Source: Straminergon stramineum (Eukaryota > Streptophyta > Bryopsida > Hypnales > Calliergonaceae). From it: 64,000 bases of DNA. Location of the stretch: assembly GCA_963920665.1 (NCBI GenBank), contig OY987271.1, positions 808,501 to 872,500 of the forward strand. Reading direction: 5' to 3'. Below, piece after piece: positions 48,126 through 59,891 of the stretch (position 1 is the stretch's first letter; each line of letters begins with the position of its first letter). The translations under genes and the position numbers were made by a program. Under the pieces are notes generated by a model, which was not told the DNA's origin, ran no database searches, and saw only the letters and a program-made list of their open reading frames with translations.

Positions 48126-50360
48126 ACTAGAAAGTGAGCAGTGAACCTTACTATACTCAAATACAGTACTATGCAAATTGTTATGTAAAATTGCTTCAAT
48201 TTGATAAATTATTAAAAATGAAAAATTAGAAACTAGTGTGCAAAATTGAGAATTTTATAGTACGCAAGACACTTCACACAATATTTAGTTTTGGTGAAAA
48301 AAATAAACAACTTAATTATTTTTCAACTTTTTGAAAATTTCAATTTTAAAGCCATCTTTCAATTCAAGATTGACACACCAGCTTTTCAACTATGAATAGT
48401 GCACCATACACTTAGTAGAAAGAATGAAAATCTTTTGTAACCTTTCGTGCCAAAAAAATCATGAATTAAACTTTCCTGATTGAAATATTGATTTTGAAGT
48501 TTTCTAAATTGCAAAAATTTCAACCAAAATTTCCATTTCTTCCAAAATAATCTTAGTGAAGTCTTCGACTTAATTATCTCAAAGTTTTAACTACTTTATT
48601 TTTCAAATTGTCACCTTAAATTGTACTATCCAACTTTTTCTTAAAAGAATCCAAAATGCTACCATTATCCAATTTGGTCATAGTCAAGAAAGAATTAACA
48701 TAATTGACCAATGGTGAGATTCTTTTTTATTAAAAAAAATTGAAGGTAAGGAAATCTAATTGCAACCCCTTTCTAAAACTAACGCCACGTATTCTTGTAC
48801 TCTTTTTGTTGATGAGTACATAGTTAATTTTAGAAACTTAACCTTATTTTGAAATTTTTAGCTTATTCATCACTTCATTTAGTGTTTAATAAATGCATAA
48901 AAAAAATTTAGAATATACAACATTCAATAGCCTGTAGCTAGATAGTGTCCTTCCTTCAACAAATTGATATAGAATATTTTACATCCATCAATAGCTATAT
49001 AGAGATAGGTGGCATTAAACATGACACTAATGAGTACCATATCTAGATAAAAGATTCAACACTATGATATTGAACATTCAATTAAAAAAAGGCCATATTT
49101 GTTAAAATGAGACAATTTGCAATCCCATATTAACCTTGACCCTACATTTAAATGATAATAAGTGTTCAATATTTAATTTTTTTGGTAAATTGAGATTTTT
49201 ATATATTAATATATTTATAAACATTTGATTCTTGAAAGGTTGATTTGTTCATATCTCTTTAATTCATTGGAATGGGGTTTTCAAATAATGGGTTTGAAGT
49301 CTCAAAATGTGCATTTTCTCTCAATTTAACAAAAATGGCCATAAAATATAAATATAAGCTTTGGTGATAAAATAATTTCTTGGAAATATATAAATTAAGA
49401 TCAATAAAAGTTCAACCATTCTTAATCAAGTCAAAAGCGAGAATTGTGTTCAAAGTAGAATTTCAAACCTCATTTGGATACACCAAAATTTAAAAATTTT
49501 AAATTTGGATTTGTAAAAATGTTTGGAAATCAAGCTAAATTTCATCCTAAAAATCCATTTGCATTTTTGAGCCTTGAAACAAAAGTTATGGACCAGTTTC
49601 AAAGAGAATTTGGAAAAAAAATTATATTTTTAAACATCTTCTATGAATTTTGTCCATAATTTTAGGGGCGAAGCTCAAAATCACAAACAAATTTTGAGAG
49701 ATGTAATTTTATTGATTTCCAAAATTTTCTTAATTCAAAGTTTAAAAAAAAAATTCTACCATGCCAAGACAAGAAATGAAATTTTACTTCGAACACAATT
49801 CCTACATTTTCACAATGAGTAGTTGAACTTTGGTCTTCAAATTATTGCACACCCTTTGAAGATTTATGATAGAAAATGAATTTCATTACAAAAACAACCT
49901 CTCCACCCTTCATTCCTAGAAATTGTCAATGAAGCAATCCCTCATTTTGCCATCAAAAATTTTCTTGATGGCAAATGGTCAAATGACAAATTGGTATTTG
50001 ACTCAACATATTCTTTGGATTTTTAGCAAACCATCTTAACATTTATTTGTAGATTTCGTTGTCCAATTCTAAAATTAGCAAAGAGAAAAATGTAGTACAC
50101 CATAAATGTTTTGCTACCATACTAATCTCGTAGCTTACTTTAATTCATCATAACAAATTGTGGATGAATTTCATGGATGAGGACTTTTGAAGAGGAAAAA
50201 GCAACCTCACTGAAGGCTCTTGAATGTTATGTACTCTTTAGACTTCCAACAAAATCCAACCAAAATTAGGCAATAGGAACAATGCTCAATTGCTTATTCG
50301 GATGGATGCATTTTGCAATTGGTGAAGTCACCTTATCCATTGAAACCACCTATACTACTT
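48126..50360. other. AT-rich intergenic DNA, no gene seen
   Basis: Low-complexity sequence with short frames only. An open stretch at 49474-49659 shows no domain. Composition rises near 50300. Confidence 0.55.
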
Positions 50361-51096
50361 AATGCAGCATTGTACGCACACAATGACACCAAGCACTCTG
50401 GCATCTGTGCAAAATTAAAATCTCTTTTATTTATAACGTACGTACATTGTATTAGAAGTAAAAGGTTACTAGTGACTGCATCCAGCCAGCCAGTGCATGG
50501 AGCTGTACGTACTGTACTTTAATTTGTATTGATGCTCGCACGTACTGTACGTATTCGACATACTGCAGTTGCAGCTGAATATTGAAGACACAGTGCATAA
50601 GCCCTGGCGGGGGGTTCCTGATATAAGCAACTAAGTTAGCTTATGGAAGGGTCCGCGCTCACCAAGGCGGACAACATCGTTAGTGTAGGAAGTGCAGAAA
50701 TCTATCGATCTCACGTAGATACAAACGAGATGAACGATTGATCTCAAGTAAGCAAGTACCTACGTAAGTGAGTGGGTGATTCCAATTGAAAATTGACATT
50801 CACAGTTTTTACTAAACATGATTGTCCAAAATGAACAACTTGTTTAATGTAAAATGTGTCAGGCGTACTTCGGCATGTACCAAAACGATGTATATAGCTA
50901 AAAACGTTGCTGAAATACGTAACTAAACCCACCATATTCTACTTGTGCATGAGCGAGCGAGTGAGGAATTTATAGTTAGTTCGATAGCGAGGATCGATTG
51001 TTTAGTACGTAACTAAAGATCTACTAAAGATTTGGAGATGATCGATCTGTCGATGAGCTTGCTTGCATGCATGCTAGCTAGCTTTGCAATTGCTTA
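50361..51096. promoter_or_regulatory. GTAC-rich region 3' of the secreted-protein gene
   Basis: Gene-like composition without an open frame. GTAC occurs repeatedly, often as CGTACGTAC or CTGTACGTAC, at about 50370, 50439-50445, 50504-50515, 50541-50549, 50755 and 50877. GTAC is the core site for SPL-type copper-response regulators (SPL7/CRR1). Part of this may be the 3' UTR of the - strand gene; part could be a promoter for an unseen non-coding transcript. Confidence 0.35.
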
Positions 51097-51438
51097 CTAG
51101 CCCTGGATCCAGACAGCGCGCAGCTTGGTGTTGCCCTGGACGACGCAGCCGGGGCCGTACATCTGCGCCACGCTACTGTACGGCTCGCAGTCGTCCTGGT
51201 TGTGAACAGACACGCGTGTGGCGCTGTCCACTTCGCTGATGAGCACGGCGCCCTGGTCGACGAACGTCTGGCAAGTATTCCCGACCACCAAGAACGTGTT
51301 GCTGGGAGCCCCATCGCAAGTATCCGGGTTGAACGTCTGGATCTTCGCCGCCTCCGCCAGCGCCAGCGCCGCTACCAGTACCAGCGCCACCACAGGAAAA
51401 ACATTAGTTACGCCGCCCCTACAATTCGAATTCGCCAT
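51097..51438 (-). CDS. Small secreted cysteine-containing protein, 113 residues
   Basis: Intronless frame from ATG 51438-51436 to stop TAG at 51099-51097. I chose this ATG because a signal peptide follows directly (MANSNC.., hydrophobic core FPVVALVLVAALALAEA, likely cleavage after AEA near residue 30); the upstream in-frame ATG at 51504 would bury it. The mature part of about 83 residues is short, beta-rich looking and has four cysteines (DTCDG, NTCQT, DDCEP, PGCVV), enough for two disulfides. It ends LRAVWIQG. No transmembrane segment follows the signal peptide, so export to the apoplast is expected. The alternating V/T pattern could fit a small beta-sandwich or crystallin-like fold, but I do not recognise the family. 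GC is higher than the surroundings. Confidence 0.75.
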   Translation of the reverse strand: MANSNCRGGVTNVFPVVALVLVAALALAEAAKIQTFNPDTCDGAPSNTFLVVGNTCQTFVDQGAVLISEVDSATRVSVHNQDDCEPYSSVAQMYGPGCVVQGNTKLRAVWIQG

Positions 51439-51760
51439 CTCGATCGATCGAAAATAAATTGATAGACTTATTAATCGATCAATCAAAGGAATTGCTGCAC
51501 GCACAAACTGATCGATCGAAGAGTCGGATCCCGGACTGTCGTCGAGGCTAGATCACTAGGACTGAAATGGAAGGTAGCCAGGGTCGAGAAGTAATTAACA
51601 CTGGCTCGCTCGCTAGCTCGCTTGGCCGGTAGCTATGAACTGCTGTGGCTCAAGCTAGCTAGCCACGTGAATAATGCTTGCACTGTATGTGATGCAAGTG
51701 GAAGTGAAGTGTAGAGGTAAAGCCTCGCACTCCATTTATATCTACCTATGCATGGATCGA
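51439..51760 (-). promoter_or_regulatory. Promoter and 5' leader of the secreted-protein gene
   Basis: On the - strand a TATA-like GATATAAATGG lies near 51747-51737, which would place transcription start near 51710 and give a leader of roughly 270 nt. An RY-type CATGCA word lies just upstream (about 51748). The leader is full of CGATCGAT and GCTAGCTAGC palindromic words. Confidence 0.5.
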
Positions 51761-52119
51761 TCTCGACCTTGCAGGTTACTACGTAGGAGGAGCCATCCGA
51801 TCCTGTATTCCCTGAAGTAAGCTAGTCAGGTTAATTAGTTGCATGTGGGCCGAATGATATTACGTACTCACCCAATTGCAAATGATGCCAGCTTGACTGG
51901 GGACGTAGCTCCTGCCAAGGATCCCGAGTTCGGGGGATTGGGTGGAACCATCATGAATCGGAGCAGTGGTCCGTTTCAGAACGCCGATGACATGCATGGT
52001 GATGATTCATTCAAAGGACCTGCACAGAGTTCGAAATGTACAGTAATCTAGGGCATATGTATATGTATATATTGTCTCTGATCGATGGATATCATCATCG
52101 ACCAACTGCTTTTATTGAT
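51761..52119. other. Intergenic, gene-like composition, nothing recognised
   Basis: A short open stretch at 51839-52051 (+) has no recognisable motif and no supporting signals. Confidence 0.4.
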
Positions 52120-52987
52120 TTAACCCCCCAAAGCCCAAGGGTTTAGGACAAAACACAAATGTGTTACAAAATAGAAGTTCTACAACTTTTTTGAAGTTTG
52201 CATCAACTAAGATAATGTGAAGAGATGATTGCAAGAAAGACCAACTGGTTTGGGTAGTGTTTATAGTGAATTTCATTGAAATGGCAGTATTATGGTAAAA
52301 TGGTGCAACATTCCATTAAAATGGCATAGAATATATTAGAAATTGCACGACATCTCATTAAAATGGCATGGAATATGTAAAAATGGCGGAATAATACTAC
52401 CATTTTAATGAAATTCACCATGTTTTGCAAAACTGCTTTTTGTCTTCCCTTATAACTTTTGAATTTAAAACCCAATGCCAAAAACAAAAAATTGATTTTT
52501 AGATGTTTTGATTGTAATTGTATCCCTTTTTTTCAAAAAAATTCAAAGATCATTTTATAATTAAAATTCAATTTCTCTAAGTTGTCACTCCTTGTTTTTG
52601 TTTTGTTTTGGTACTAGGGAGTATCCAAATTTAATGACCTAGAGCTGAAATTTTGATGGTCTATTCCCACACTACTTGAACATGTTCCATAGAAGGGGCA
52701 TAAAAAAATACATTATTTATGTCCTCCATATTCATACAAATAGGCCCAAAAAGGGTCTCTATGGTGCGCACATTTCTAAACATCAAAGATGGTTTCAACT
52801 TCATTCTTTTGGTGAAATCTCATCACCATCAAGTCTTCACCAATTGACCAATTTTAGTTTTTTTATTTCACTATGGCTAATTTATTAAAAATAAAAACGT
52901 TGAAATACCCCTTTTCTCAAACATATATAATTCTAGGTAGAAAAGGGTAATGACCAAAAAAAGGTCACTCGAGCTCTTAGGGGTTAA
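52120..52987. mobile_element. piggyBac-like element, 868 bp (same family as 29643-30158)
   Basis: Starts TTAACCCCCCAAAGCCCAAG at 52120 and ends GCTCTTAGGGGTTAA at 52987. Both ends align with the 29.6 kb copy, including GACAAAACACAAATGTGTTA and TGACCAAAAAAAGGTCACTC, while the interior is longer. This copy also holds short repeats of AAATGGCA..GAATAT type at 52310-52430. Confidence 0.75.
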
Positions 52988-54327
52988 AAATGCCAATTTT
53001 GTTAAATTGATATAGTCCCAAAGAAAAAAATTGTGACATAATCTTCACAAAGATCTAATTTCCAGCCACAAACTAAGACAAGTAGATTTGGGTTTCAGAC
53101 CATGGTTGTTGCCAATTTAACAAAATTGACGTTACAAGTTTCTAACTTGGAATTTGAGAACACCCTGCATGTACACTTGCATGTCATGCTAATGGAGACT
53201 GCGGCACACTTGTGTTGCATTTCACACGGAGTCAGGAGTCAGGTTTCTGGTGCTCATGCCATGGCCACACAAGAAAAATGCAGGCTCTGGATCTGGATTG
53301 GATTGGCAGCTGGTTCATGGGTAGATTGTATTTACGAAAAATAAGGGAGACAATAGCACTGTCACACTGCTGGCAAGATTTCTGTGTGTATTTGGTTTAA
53401 ATAATTCTTCGTTTCAGGTATGGTCACCCAAAATGGTCACCATCACCTGTTTGGTTATATTGGCAGAATTCCACAACTTTGGCACTTTCAGTTTTGTGCT
53501 TACTAACATACCTAACATCAGTTTGTGGAATTGCAGGTATTTTGTGTGCCAAAAATTGTGACATATCTTAACATAAGTCTAATTTCATGCCACAAACTAG
53601 GAAAGGTATAGATTTTGGATTTAGGTCGTGTATCATGAACCATGCCAAAGTAATGGGATATTTGTCAATTTAACCAATCTGAATTTACTTGGGAAATTAA
53701 TTCATACCAATCCTAGAAATTGAAGCCTTGTGTCCATGATTAGAGGAATGTCACAATTGTTGGCCCCATTCATTGTGCCAAATTATAGAAATTGACAATC
53801 ACCTAAAATACATAGGTGACCTACATTCATTCCAACTAGCACTTTTTAGTGCAATTACCTTACCTTTGATGAATTGGTAATCTGACAATTGAAGAGAGGA
53901 CAACTAGCATTTTGAAGAATTTGAATTACATTTTAAATTCAATTTATTCTGAGAACAAGCTATGTGTTATTCAGAATCTAATTTACCTGGGAATATTTGC
54001 AACTATCAATTTGATTATGCATAATTGTTATTATCAGACAGATCACATTTTAATATATTTTTGATTGGCAAATGGAAAAAGATTTCAATGCACGAAAGAG
54101 TAAATCATTTGGATGCTGTATACAAAAGTTATGGTCAAAGTTTTTTTTTGTGAGTAAAGGTTTTTTAAACCGTTTCTTCAAAACTAGGTTCATGTCAATT
54201 TAGGACTTGGGAGATGTACTGAATGAAGGCATCCAATCCAGTAGCCCTACCTTACTGTCACTTTCACTTACAGGGGTCTCCCTGAAATCCGTTCAAGCAG
54301 ATGTTTAATGAATTGTTAGCAAGCTTA
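52988..54327. other. AT-rich intergenic repeat DNA, no gene seen
   Basis: Segments at about 53060-53110 and 53565-53650 resemble each other (GCCACAAACTA followed by AGATTT.GG.TT). Open stretches near 53102-53400 have no recognisable product. Confidence 0.5.
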
Positions 54328-54584
54328 GCTACACAAAATAGTGAAATTAGGTTGCCTGGACAATTAGGTTGCCTTACAACAAGAAAGTTACTTTAAAAGC
54401 CATCAAAGTCAACAAATATTTCTAAAAATATTTCCATTTGTACGCATAGAGGTTCATAAATCCCAATTACAACAATATCTAATTCAAAAGTAGTGCATCC
54501 TTGTACAATAACTGAAACTATTTAAATAGTGTCAAATGTCAAGAAATTAATGTGGGGCAATCTAATTTCACTATTTTGTGTAGC
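54328..54584. mobile_element. MITE with 23-bp terminal inverted repeats, 257 bp
   Basis: The left end GCTACACAAAATAGTGAAAT (54328, continuing TAG) is matched by its inverted copy ATTTCACTATTTTGTGTAGC ending at 54584. No coding capacity. I could not find a convincing target duplication. Confidence 0.75.
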
Positions 54585-54817
54585 AGTGTAGTGCACACTG
54601 AAAGTGGTGAAGCCAGGTTACTCAATTCCTGCATCACCAGCATTGAAACCAGCGTTAATTTCATTATTTGTTTGTCATCATTGTCGAGCCCCAGCCAATG
54701 ACTGGAAGGTTAGCCTTCATTTCATTTGCACCCCACCAAATAAAATTCGGTCATGTAACTTACATTCTTGAACTTCACTTTACCACAGAGGACCCTTTGC
54801 TTCCAAGAATATGTCAG

Positions 54818-55043
54818 ATAAGGTAAGAGCACCCAAAAGCGTCCCTACACCCAATTGCGTCACATTCTACAGAGTATAATCATTTCAGAGTGTAAATGTA
54901 AATAAACAGTACATAGCTTATTTGTTTTGACCTAAAATGATAAGAGGTGTACAGTCCAGCTACATTTATGTTCTAGAATGAATTCCTGACGTAGAATGTG
55001 ACGCAATTGGGTACAGGGACGCTTTTGAGTGCTCTTACCTTAT
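54818..55043. mobile_element. Foldback MITE, about 50-bp near-perfect arms, 226 bp
   Basis: The left arm begins ATAAGGTAAGAGCACCCAAA and runs to about 54873. The right arm, from about 54989 to 55043, is its inverted copy with only a few differences (for example ACCC against ACTC). The loop is roughly 115 bp. A transcript would fold into a long hairpin. Confidence 0.85.
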
Positions 55044-55597
55044 GTAAGGCTCCTTTCCTTGTAGTAAAAAATCTTGAATTCGAACATACCCACCAATTGG
55101 GGACAATTGTAACACAAAGTAATCTTATTCCAATGACAGTGTTGAAGAAGGGGATGCCCACTGGCCAGCTATTCCAGAATGCTAAGTTATGAGTTTCTTT
55201 CAGTCGTCCAGGAGTTGAATGTCCTTTTGCACCAAGTTGATTCTGATATTTATCAGCTATTATAATGCCAGGTAATTTGCACACAAGCCGGCAGGAGCAT
55301 GTACTGTTAGTACTGCACTGTACTGTATAGCAAGCTCCATTTGTTATGAAATTCCTTTTGGGGGGGTGGGGGGTGGGGGTAATGTATGCACTGGGTGTGT
55401 ATGGGCCCATACCATGTACCCAATGTGAACATTTTGTCACATGGAGGATTCAAATCACTCAATGCAAGCCTGCTATGATACAAACTGAAGTCAATCAAAA
55501 GGTTGGTAAGCTTTACTTAGTTGTTATGCACTTATTTTCCAGGTTCTTGGGGGTCTTCAACTCAATCCAGTCTGTGCTGGGCCTGGTTTGTACTGTA
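55044..55597. other. Intergenic, no gene supported
   Basis: Composition is moderate and some frames are open on both strands (for example 54973-55440 on -), but they overlap the foldback element and a G-run (55360-55380), and I recognise no product. Confidence 0.45.
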
Positions 55598-55922
55598 CAT
55601 TAGAGGAGATCTGGCCAAAAAGAAGGCCGTTCCTGGCCTGTTCCCCCATTGCTGTTCCCCAGCAGTGAGGGCACGGCTGACAGCAGTCAGCCGTCATAAA
55701 TTTTTGAAATTTTTTTTTGTGAAAAAAAAAAGTAAAAAAAAGTTAGTTTTGAAATCAACAGAAAAGTCGATAAAATTTTTATTTTTTTTAATTAAAAATT
55801 TTAAAAAAAAATAGTGCCATGGCCATGTCCCGACCACATCAGCACGCTGCAATGGCACAGTTCTCCGAGTTCCCTGCTGCTGGGAACTCACAACCCTCTA
55901 TTTGGCCAGATCTCCTCTAATG
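55598..55922. mobile_element. CATTAG-ended MITE, copy C (325 bp)
   Basis: Inverted ends CATTAGAGGAGATCTGGCCA and TGGCCAGATCTCCTCTAATG are perfect complements. The core is A/T-rich; subterminal blocks GGCCGTTCCTGGCCTGTTCCC-like and GCTGACAGCAGTCAGC are shared with copies A and B. The flanks TGTACTGTA and ACTACTGTA agree at 7 of 9 positions, possibly a worn 9-bp target duplication. Confidence 0.85.
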
Positions 55923-56002
55923 ACTACTGTATAGTGTACTCTCTTTCTTGCAATGAATTTTCTTTCATATGATGAAAAAGAAGTTGGTACATTGTCACTT
56001 CA

Positions 56003-56233
56003 TTAACCCTAGAAGAGCCTGAAAGCCCTTTGCGGTTGTATAGTATATTACGTATTTGGTGGTATTTGATTAGGAAAACATTGATCAAATATATTTCAAT
56101 GCAAAGTAAATTATTGATCATGATAGTATATAAATAAAAATGTATCATAACTTGTCTATACAACCACAATTGAAGAGCTATAAAGCTAAATACAAGTTGT
56201 ATAGGAAAACCCCAAGGGCCTTTCAAGGGTTAA
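56003..56233. mobile_element. Short piggyBac-like MITE with CCCTAGAA end, 231 bp
   Basis: Left end TTAACCCTAGAAGAGCCTGA at 56003; right end GGGCCTTTCAAGGGTTAA finishing at 56233; both include TTAA. CCCTAGAA directly after TTAA is the start of the classic piggyBac terminal repeat. The right end is an imperfect complement of the left. No coding capacity. Confidence 0.75.
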
Positions 56234-56733
56234 TTAGTCTAGAATTATTCTCCACCTAACTTGAGAGTTGTGGGGCAATTTACATAAGGTAGTAGGCTTA
56301 TAAACCGCTCATCTAAGGTTTGGGTTGCTTTTTCAGGTATATCTTTTGATGGGAATATTTTTAGCTTATTTTTCAAACAACGAGATATAGATGTAGAATG
56401 TAACATGAGTGGTTTCATATTTTTTGAAGCATTATTAAATTAGTTATGAATTTTCAAACTTTTGTATCATAAGCCTCTATTTATGGCACTAGGTCTTCCA
56501 TAAATTGTTCACTTGAAGTTATAAAGAAAAATGGAGAAAGCAAGAACAATGATTGGCTCTTGCAATAAATTATACTTTTTTTTTCTCAATCCATTCAAAT
56601 GACTATAGAGGTTGATTTCAAAACCATCTCATGTCCATCCCAGAGCTAAAGTAGGGGTAATTCAGAATGCTTGAATGGAGTTCAAACCTCCTACCATAAC
56701 ATTATGAACACCTTGTCACCGAAGGGAACCAAG
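56234..56733. other. AT-rich DNA sharing a repeat with 46.9-47.1 kb, no gene
   Basis: The stretch 56290-56460 parallels 46925-47100 (GTAGGCTTATAA..CGCTC, then GAGTGGTTTCATATTTTTTG, then TTATGAATTTTCAAA). No coding frame supported. Confidence 0.5.
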
Positions 56734-57838
56734 AGTGTCCTCACATAGTTTCAAGTCCAATTTAAAGTGTTGTAACTATTGCACTGGATGTCCAAATTCA
56801 ATAAAACTTGTTGGTAAATTTGCACTTTCTCTTCTAGATTGTGTGGTAAAATTTTCAAATCAATCCAACATGTACAGAGTTTATGGAAGCCAATCAAAGT
56901 TCACAAGTTTAATTTGAGTTCACCAAATTGCATTTGATGGTTGCAACTTGGGGGGCTTGTATCTCCTTCATCCAATGTTCATTTCCTAAAAATAAATACA
57001 TTTTGGGTTATGTTCCTCTTGAAGTCTATTTATTGTAGTAAAATTTTCATGTCAATACAAATTGTTGTGAATTTTTGGGAGCAATTTGAAGTTCAAAATC
57101 TAGACATTTTTGGATTATGGTGAACTTTAACGTCTTGTTTCTTCTTCATATAGTGTTCATTTTTAATAAATAAAATAATATTGGGAAAGTTGTGCATACT
57201 AGTCTAGTTTGTGTGGCTAAAATTTCATATCAATCCACAATGACTCAATTAAATGAAATTTTTTTAACCAATGTGTTAGTATTTTAGTTTTGAATCACTT
57301 CATAGTTTAAAGTTTTTTCATTTCAATAGGTTTAAAAATCAAATTTCACCTCCAAATGTCGATTTTTAGGAAAATTTCAGCATCTTTTTTCAACAATAAA
57401 ACATTATAATCTTGCAAACTATGTGGCCAAATGAATTGAAATTTAATTCACATTATCTACAATACATACACTATAAGATTGTATGGTTGAGTTTTCTATA
57501 ACTTTGTGGCATTTATATATAACACTTCAAAAGCAATGATGTTTTTGAACCCATTTAAGTTCATATTTGTTATATTGAGACTTTTCATAGTCTCATTTTT
57601 ATCCTTGACTCAAAGATAAACCGCTTTATCTGTTTACTAGTATTTTTTTATAAGTAGGTAACAACACCAACTTTTAGAATTCTATTATAGGATCACTATT
57701 TGAGCATTATTTATTTTTGGTTTCAATTACTATTTTTTAAAATGAATTTTCCAGTAACTAGCATTCTATCTCAAAATCTACAAAAAGTCTCAATATAACA
57801 AATATGGCCTTTTTAGGCGTTAGGCAACAAGGGGTTAA
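56734..57838 (+). repeat. Dispersed repeat, copy 1, with a MITE near its right end
   Basis: Aligns in order with 58949-59891: GTCC/GTCTTCACAT..TCAA.TTTGAAGTGTTGT, CAATAAAACTTGTTGG, GTTCACCA..TTGCATT, CTCTTGAAGTCTA and CATGTCAAT. The MITE at 57562-57820 separates the last few dozen bases, which end AAGGGGTTAA here and GAGGGGTTAA in copy 2. Confidence 0.7.
57562..57820. mobile_element. Short inverted-repeat element (MITE), copy 2
   Basis: Ends CATATTTGTTATATTGAGAC and GTCTCAATATAACAAATATG are perfect inverted complements. Its reverse complement matches 20374-20621 throughout. Here it is inside a dispersed repeat whose second copy lacks it, which confirms that it inserted as a unit. Confidence 0.85.
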
Positions 57839-58948
57839 TCCATGTCAATGGAGTCGGTGAATTGGATGGATGAGGTAGCTGATAAAGAGAGGTGTAGCTT
57901 GTTGGTCTCTATGTATTTAAGCCCTAAATGACACAAAGGACGTTTTTTGGATGTTGAAAATCCAAAATTCTTGAAATAAGTTGTTCATCCAACATTATAA
58001 TTATAAAATTTGCACAGTGGATTCTCTTAGAAATTGCGCATACACATTCTTCATATAGTTGCCCCCCAAAATCAATGTTGAAGTATTAAGTGATTGAAGT
58101 AATTTGAAGTAATTTCATTTTTCTTATCAAGTGTAGAAAAACTCCTCGGTCCCATGTCCAACTTTTGATGTTCAAAGGTTAAACCTTAAGTTTTATGACT
58201 ATATTTCATCATCATCATTTCAAAATTGTTTATCCTAGAGTAAAGAGGAAAATTTTCAAATTATTGTCTTTTACAAGTATCCAACATATGATCTTGGACA
58301 AAACTGTGTATAGGTAGTTCCAAAACTTTGAACAAGTAAAGTGCAAGATATAAATGTACAAAAAGAATTGAAACATATTATTGCACTTTGCCATAATAGG
58401 TCATCAAACTCTAAACTCTCAAAAGAAAAAACATTGCAATATAGATTTTAAATTTATAAGAAAATTATATTGGAAAATTGATTTCATGATCTAGGAAAAC
58501 AATTTAAAGGAAAAATAAACTTGGATAGTTGGATTTTATTCTTTCAATAGTTATTGAGTGGATGTAAGCACGTGATGGAAAGAAAAAACAAATTGTCTTA
58601 AATATTTTTGAATTGGAATAGAAACATGAGTCAATCCTAGTTGTGGTGATATTTCTAGAGCAAACTATCTTATCCTAGAGGACCTCATTTATTGAAGAAT
58701 GTAAAAATTTAAATAAAAGAAAAATCTTGGAGATTTATTGTTTTTGACAATATTAACAATGATAGTTTAATTTTTTTTGGATTTGATACATGAATTAGGT
58801 GCATCACGAACTCTAATTTTTGGACAAAAATATTGAACCTAAAAATGCATTATATAGTTGTGAAATATAAATTGAAAGCATTGTCCAATTCAACAAATAT
58901 TTCAAATGCAAAGGCATTAACTGCTCATTGCCGGAGGACATAAAAAGT
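57839..58948. other. AT-rich intergenic DNA, no gene seen
   Basis: Only short frames and no recognisable features. Confidence 0.5.
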
Positions 58949-59891
58949 GTCTTCACATTGTCTAGTAGTCAAATTTGAAGTGTTGTTACTTTTGCATCCG
59001 AAGTCCGAATTTAATAAAACTTGTTTGAAAAGTTGGGCATATTAGTCTAGTTTCCTTGGTAAAATTTTTAGATCAACCCAAGATGTACTAAGTTTTTAAG
59101 AACCCTTCAAAGTTCATAGGTTCAATTTGAGTTCACCACATTGCATTCTAGTGGCTGCAACTTCAGGGGTTTGGAACTTTTTCATAAAATGTTTTTTTTC
59201 AATTTGTTCCTCTTAAGGTCTAGTTATTGTGGTAAAATTTTCATGTCAATTCTAGTAGTTTTGAATGTTTGGGAGCAATTCGAAGCTCAAAATCCAGACA
59301 TTTTTGAATTACAGTGAACTTCCGCGGCCTATAACTTCTTCATACATGGTCCGTTTTCAATCATTTTTCTTGTAAAAGTTTAACATATTAGTCTAATTTG
59401 GGTGGTTAAAATTTCATATCAATCCAAAAGGTAATGAGTGATTGAGAAACATTTTAGTAGAGGGAGGTTCAGCCATAGATGTGATTTTTTGCTACTTTTT
59501 TCACTGTTTTTTGACATTTCAAAAAAAATTTGCAGACACAATGAGTCAATTGAATGGTATTTTTTTTCACCAAATTTTTTGTCTTTTGGTTTTGAATCAC
59601 TTTATGGTTTAAATTTTTTTCATTTGAGTAGGTTTAGAAATCGAGTTTCACCTCCAAATATGTTTTAAAGAAAATTTCAACATCTTTTTTTTAACACTAA
59701 AACATTATGATCATTCAATCTATTTAGTAAAATGACCCCAAATTTGTTTCACACCATCTACAACATGCATACTACAATATAATTGTACGTTTGAGATTTT
59801 CATACTTCACTGAAATTTTGACTTATAGCACTTGAAAAGTAAGGATGCTTTTACACATGTTTGGACTTCAAACGATGAGGGGTTAAGATGT
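58949..59891 (+). repeat. Dispersed repeat, copy 2
   Basis: Direct-orientation partner of 56734-57838 without the MITE and with about 100 bp extra near 59440-59540. Its right border GATGAGGGGTTAA carries a piggyBac-like end motif. Confidence 0.7.

Noticed and set aside
50560..50700. microRNA hairpin (for example miR408-like) next to the GTAC cluster
   Set aside because: Only fragments such as CAGTGCAT resemble the mature sequence; I could not pair arms into a stem.
54973..55440. 155-codon - frame
   Set aside because: Overlaps the right arm of the foldback MITE and a G-rich run; no recognisable domain.
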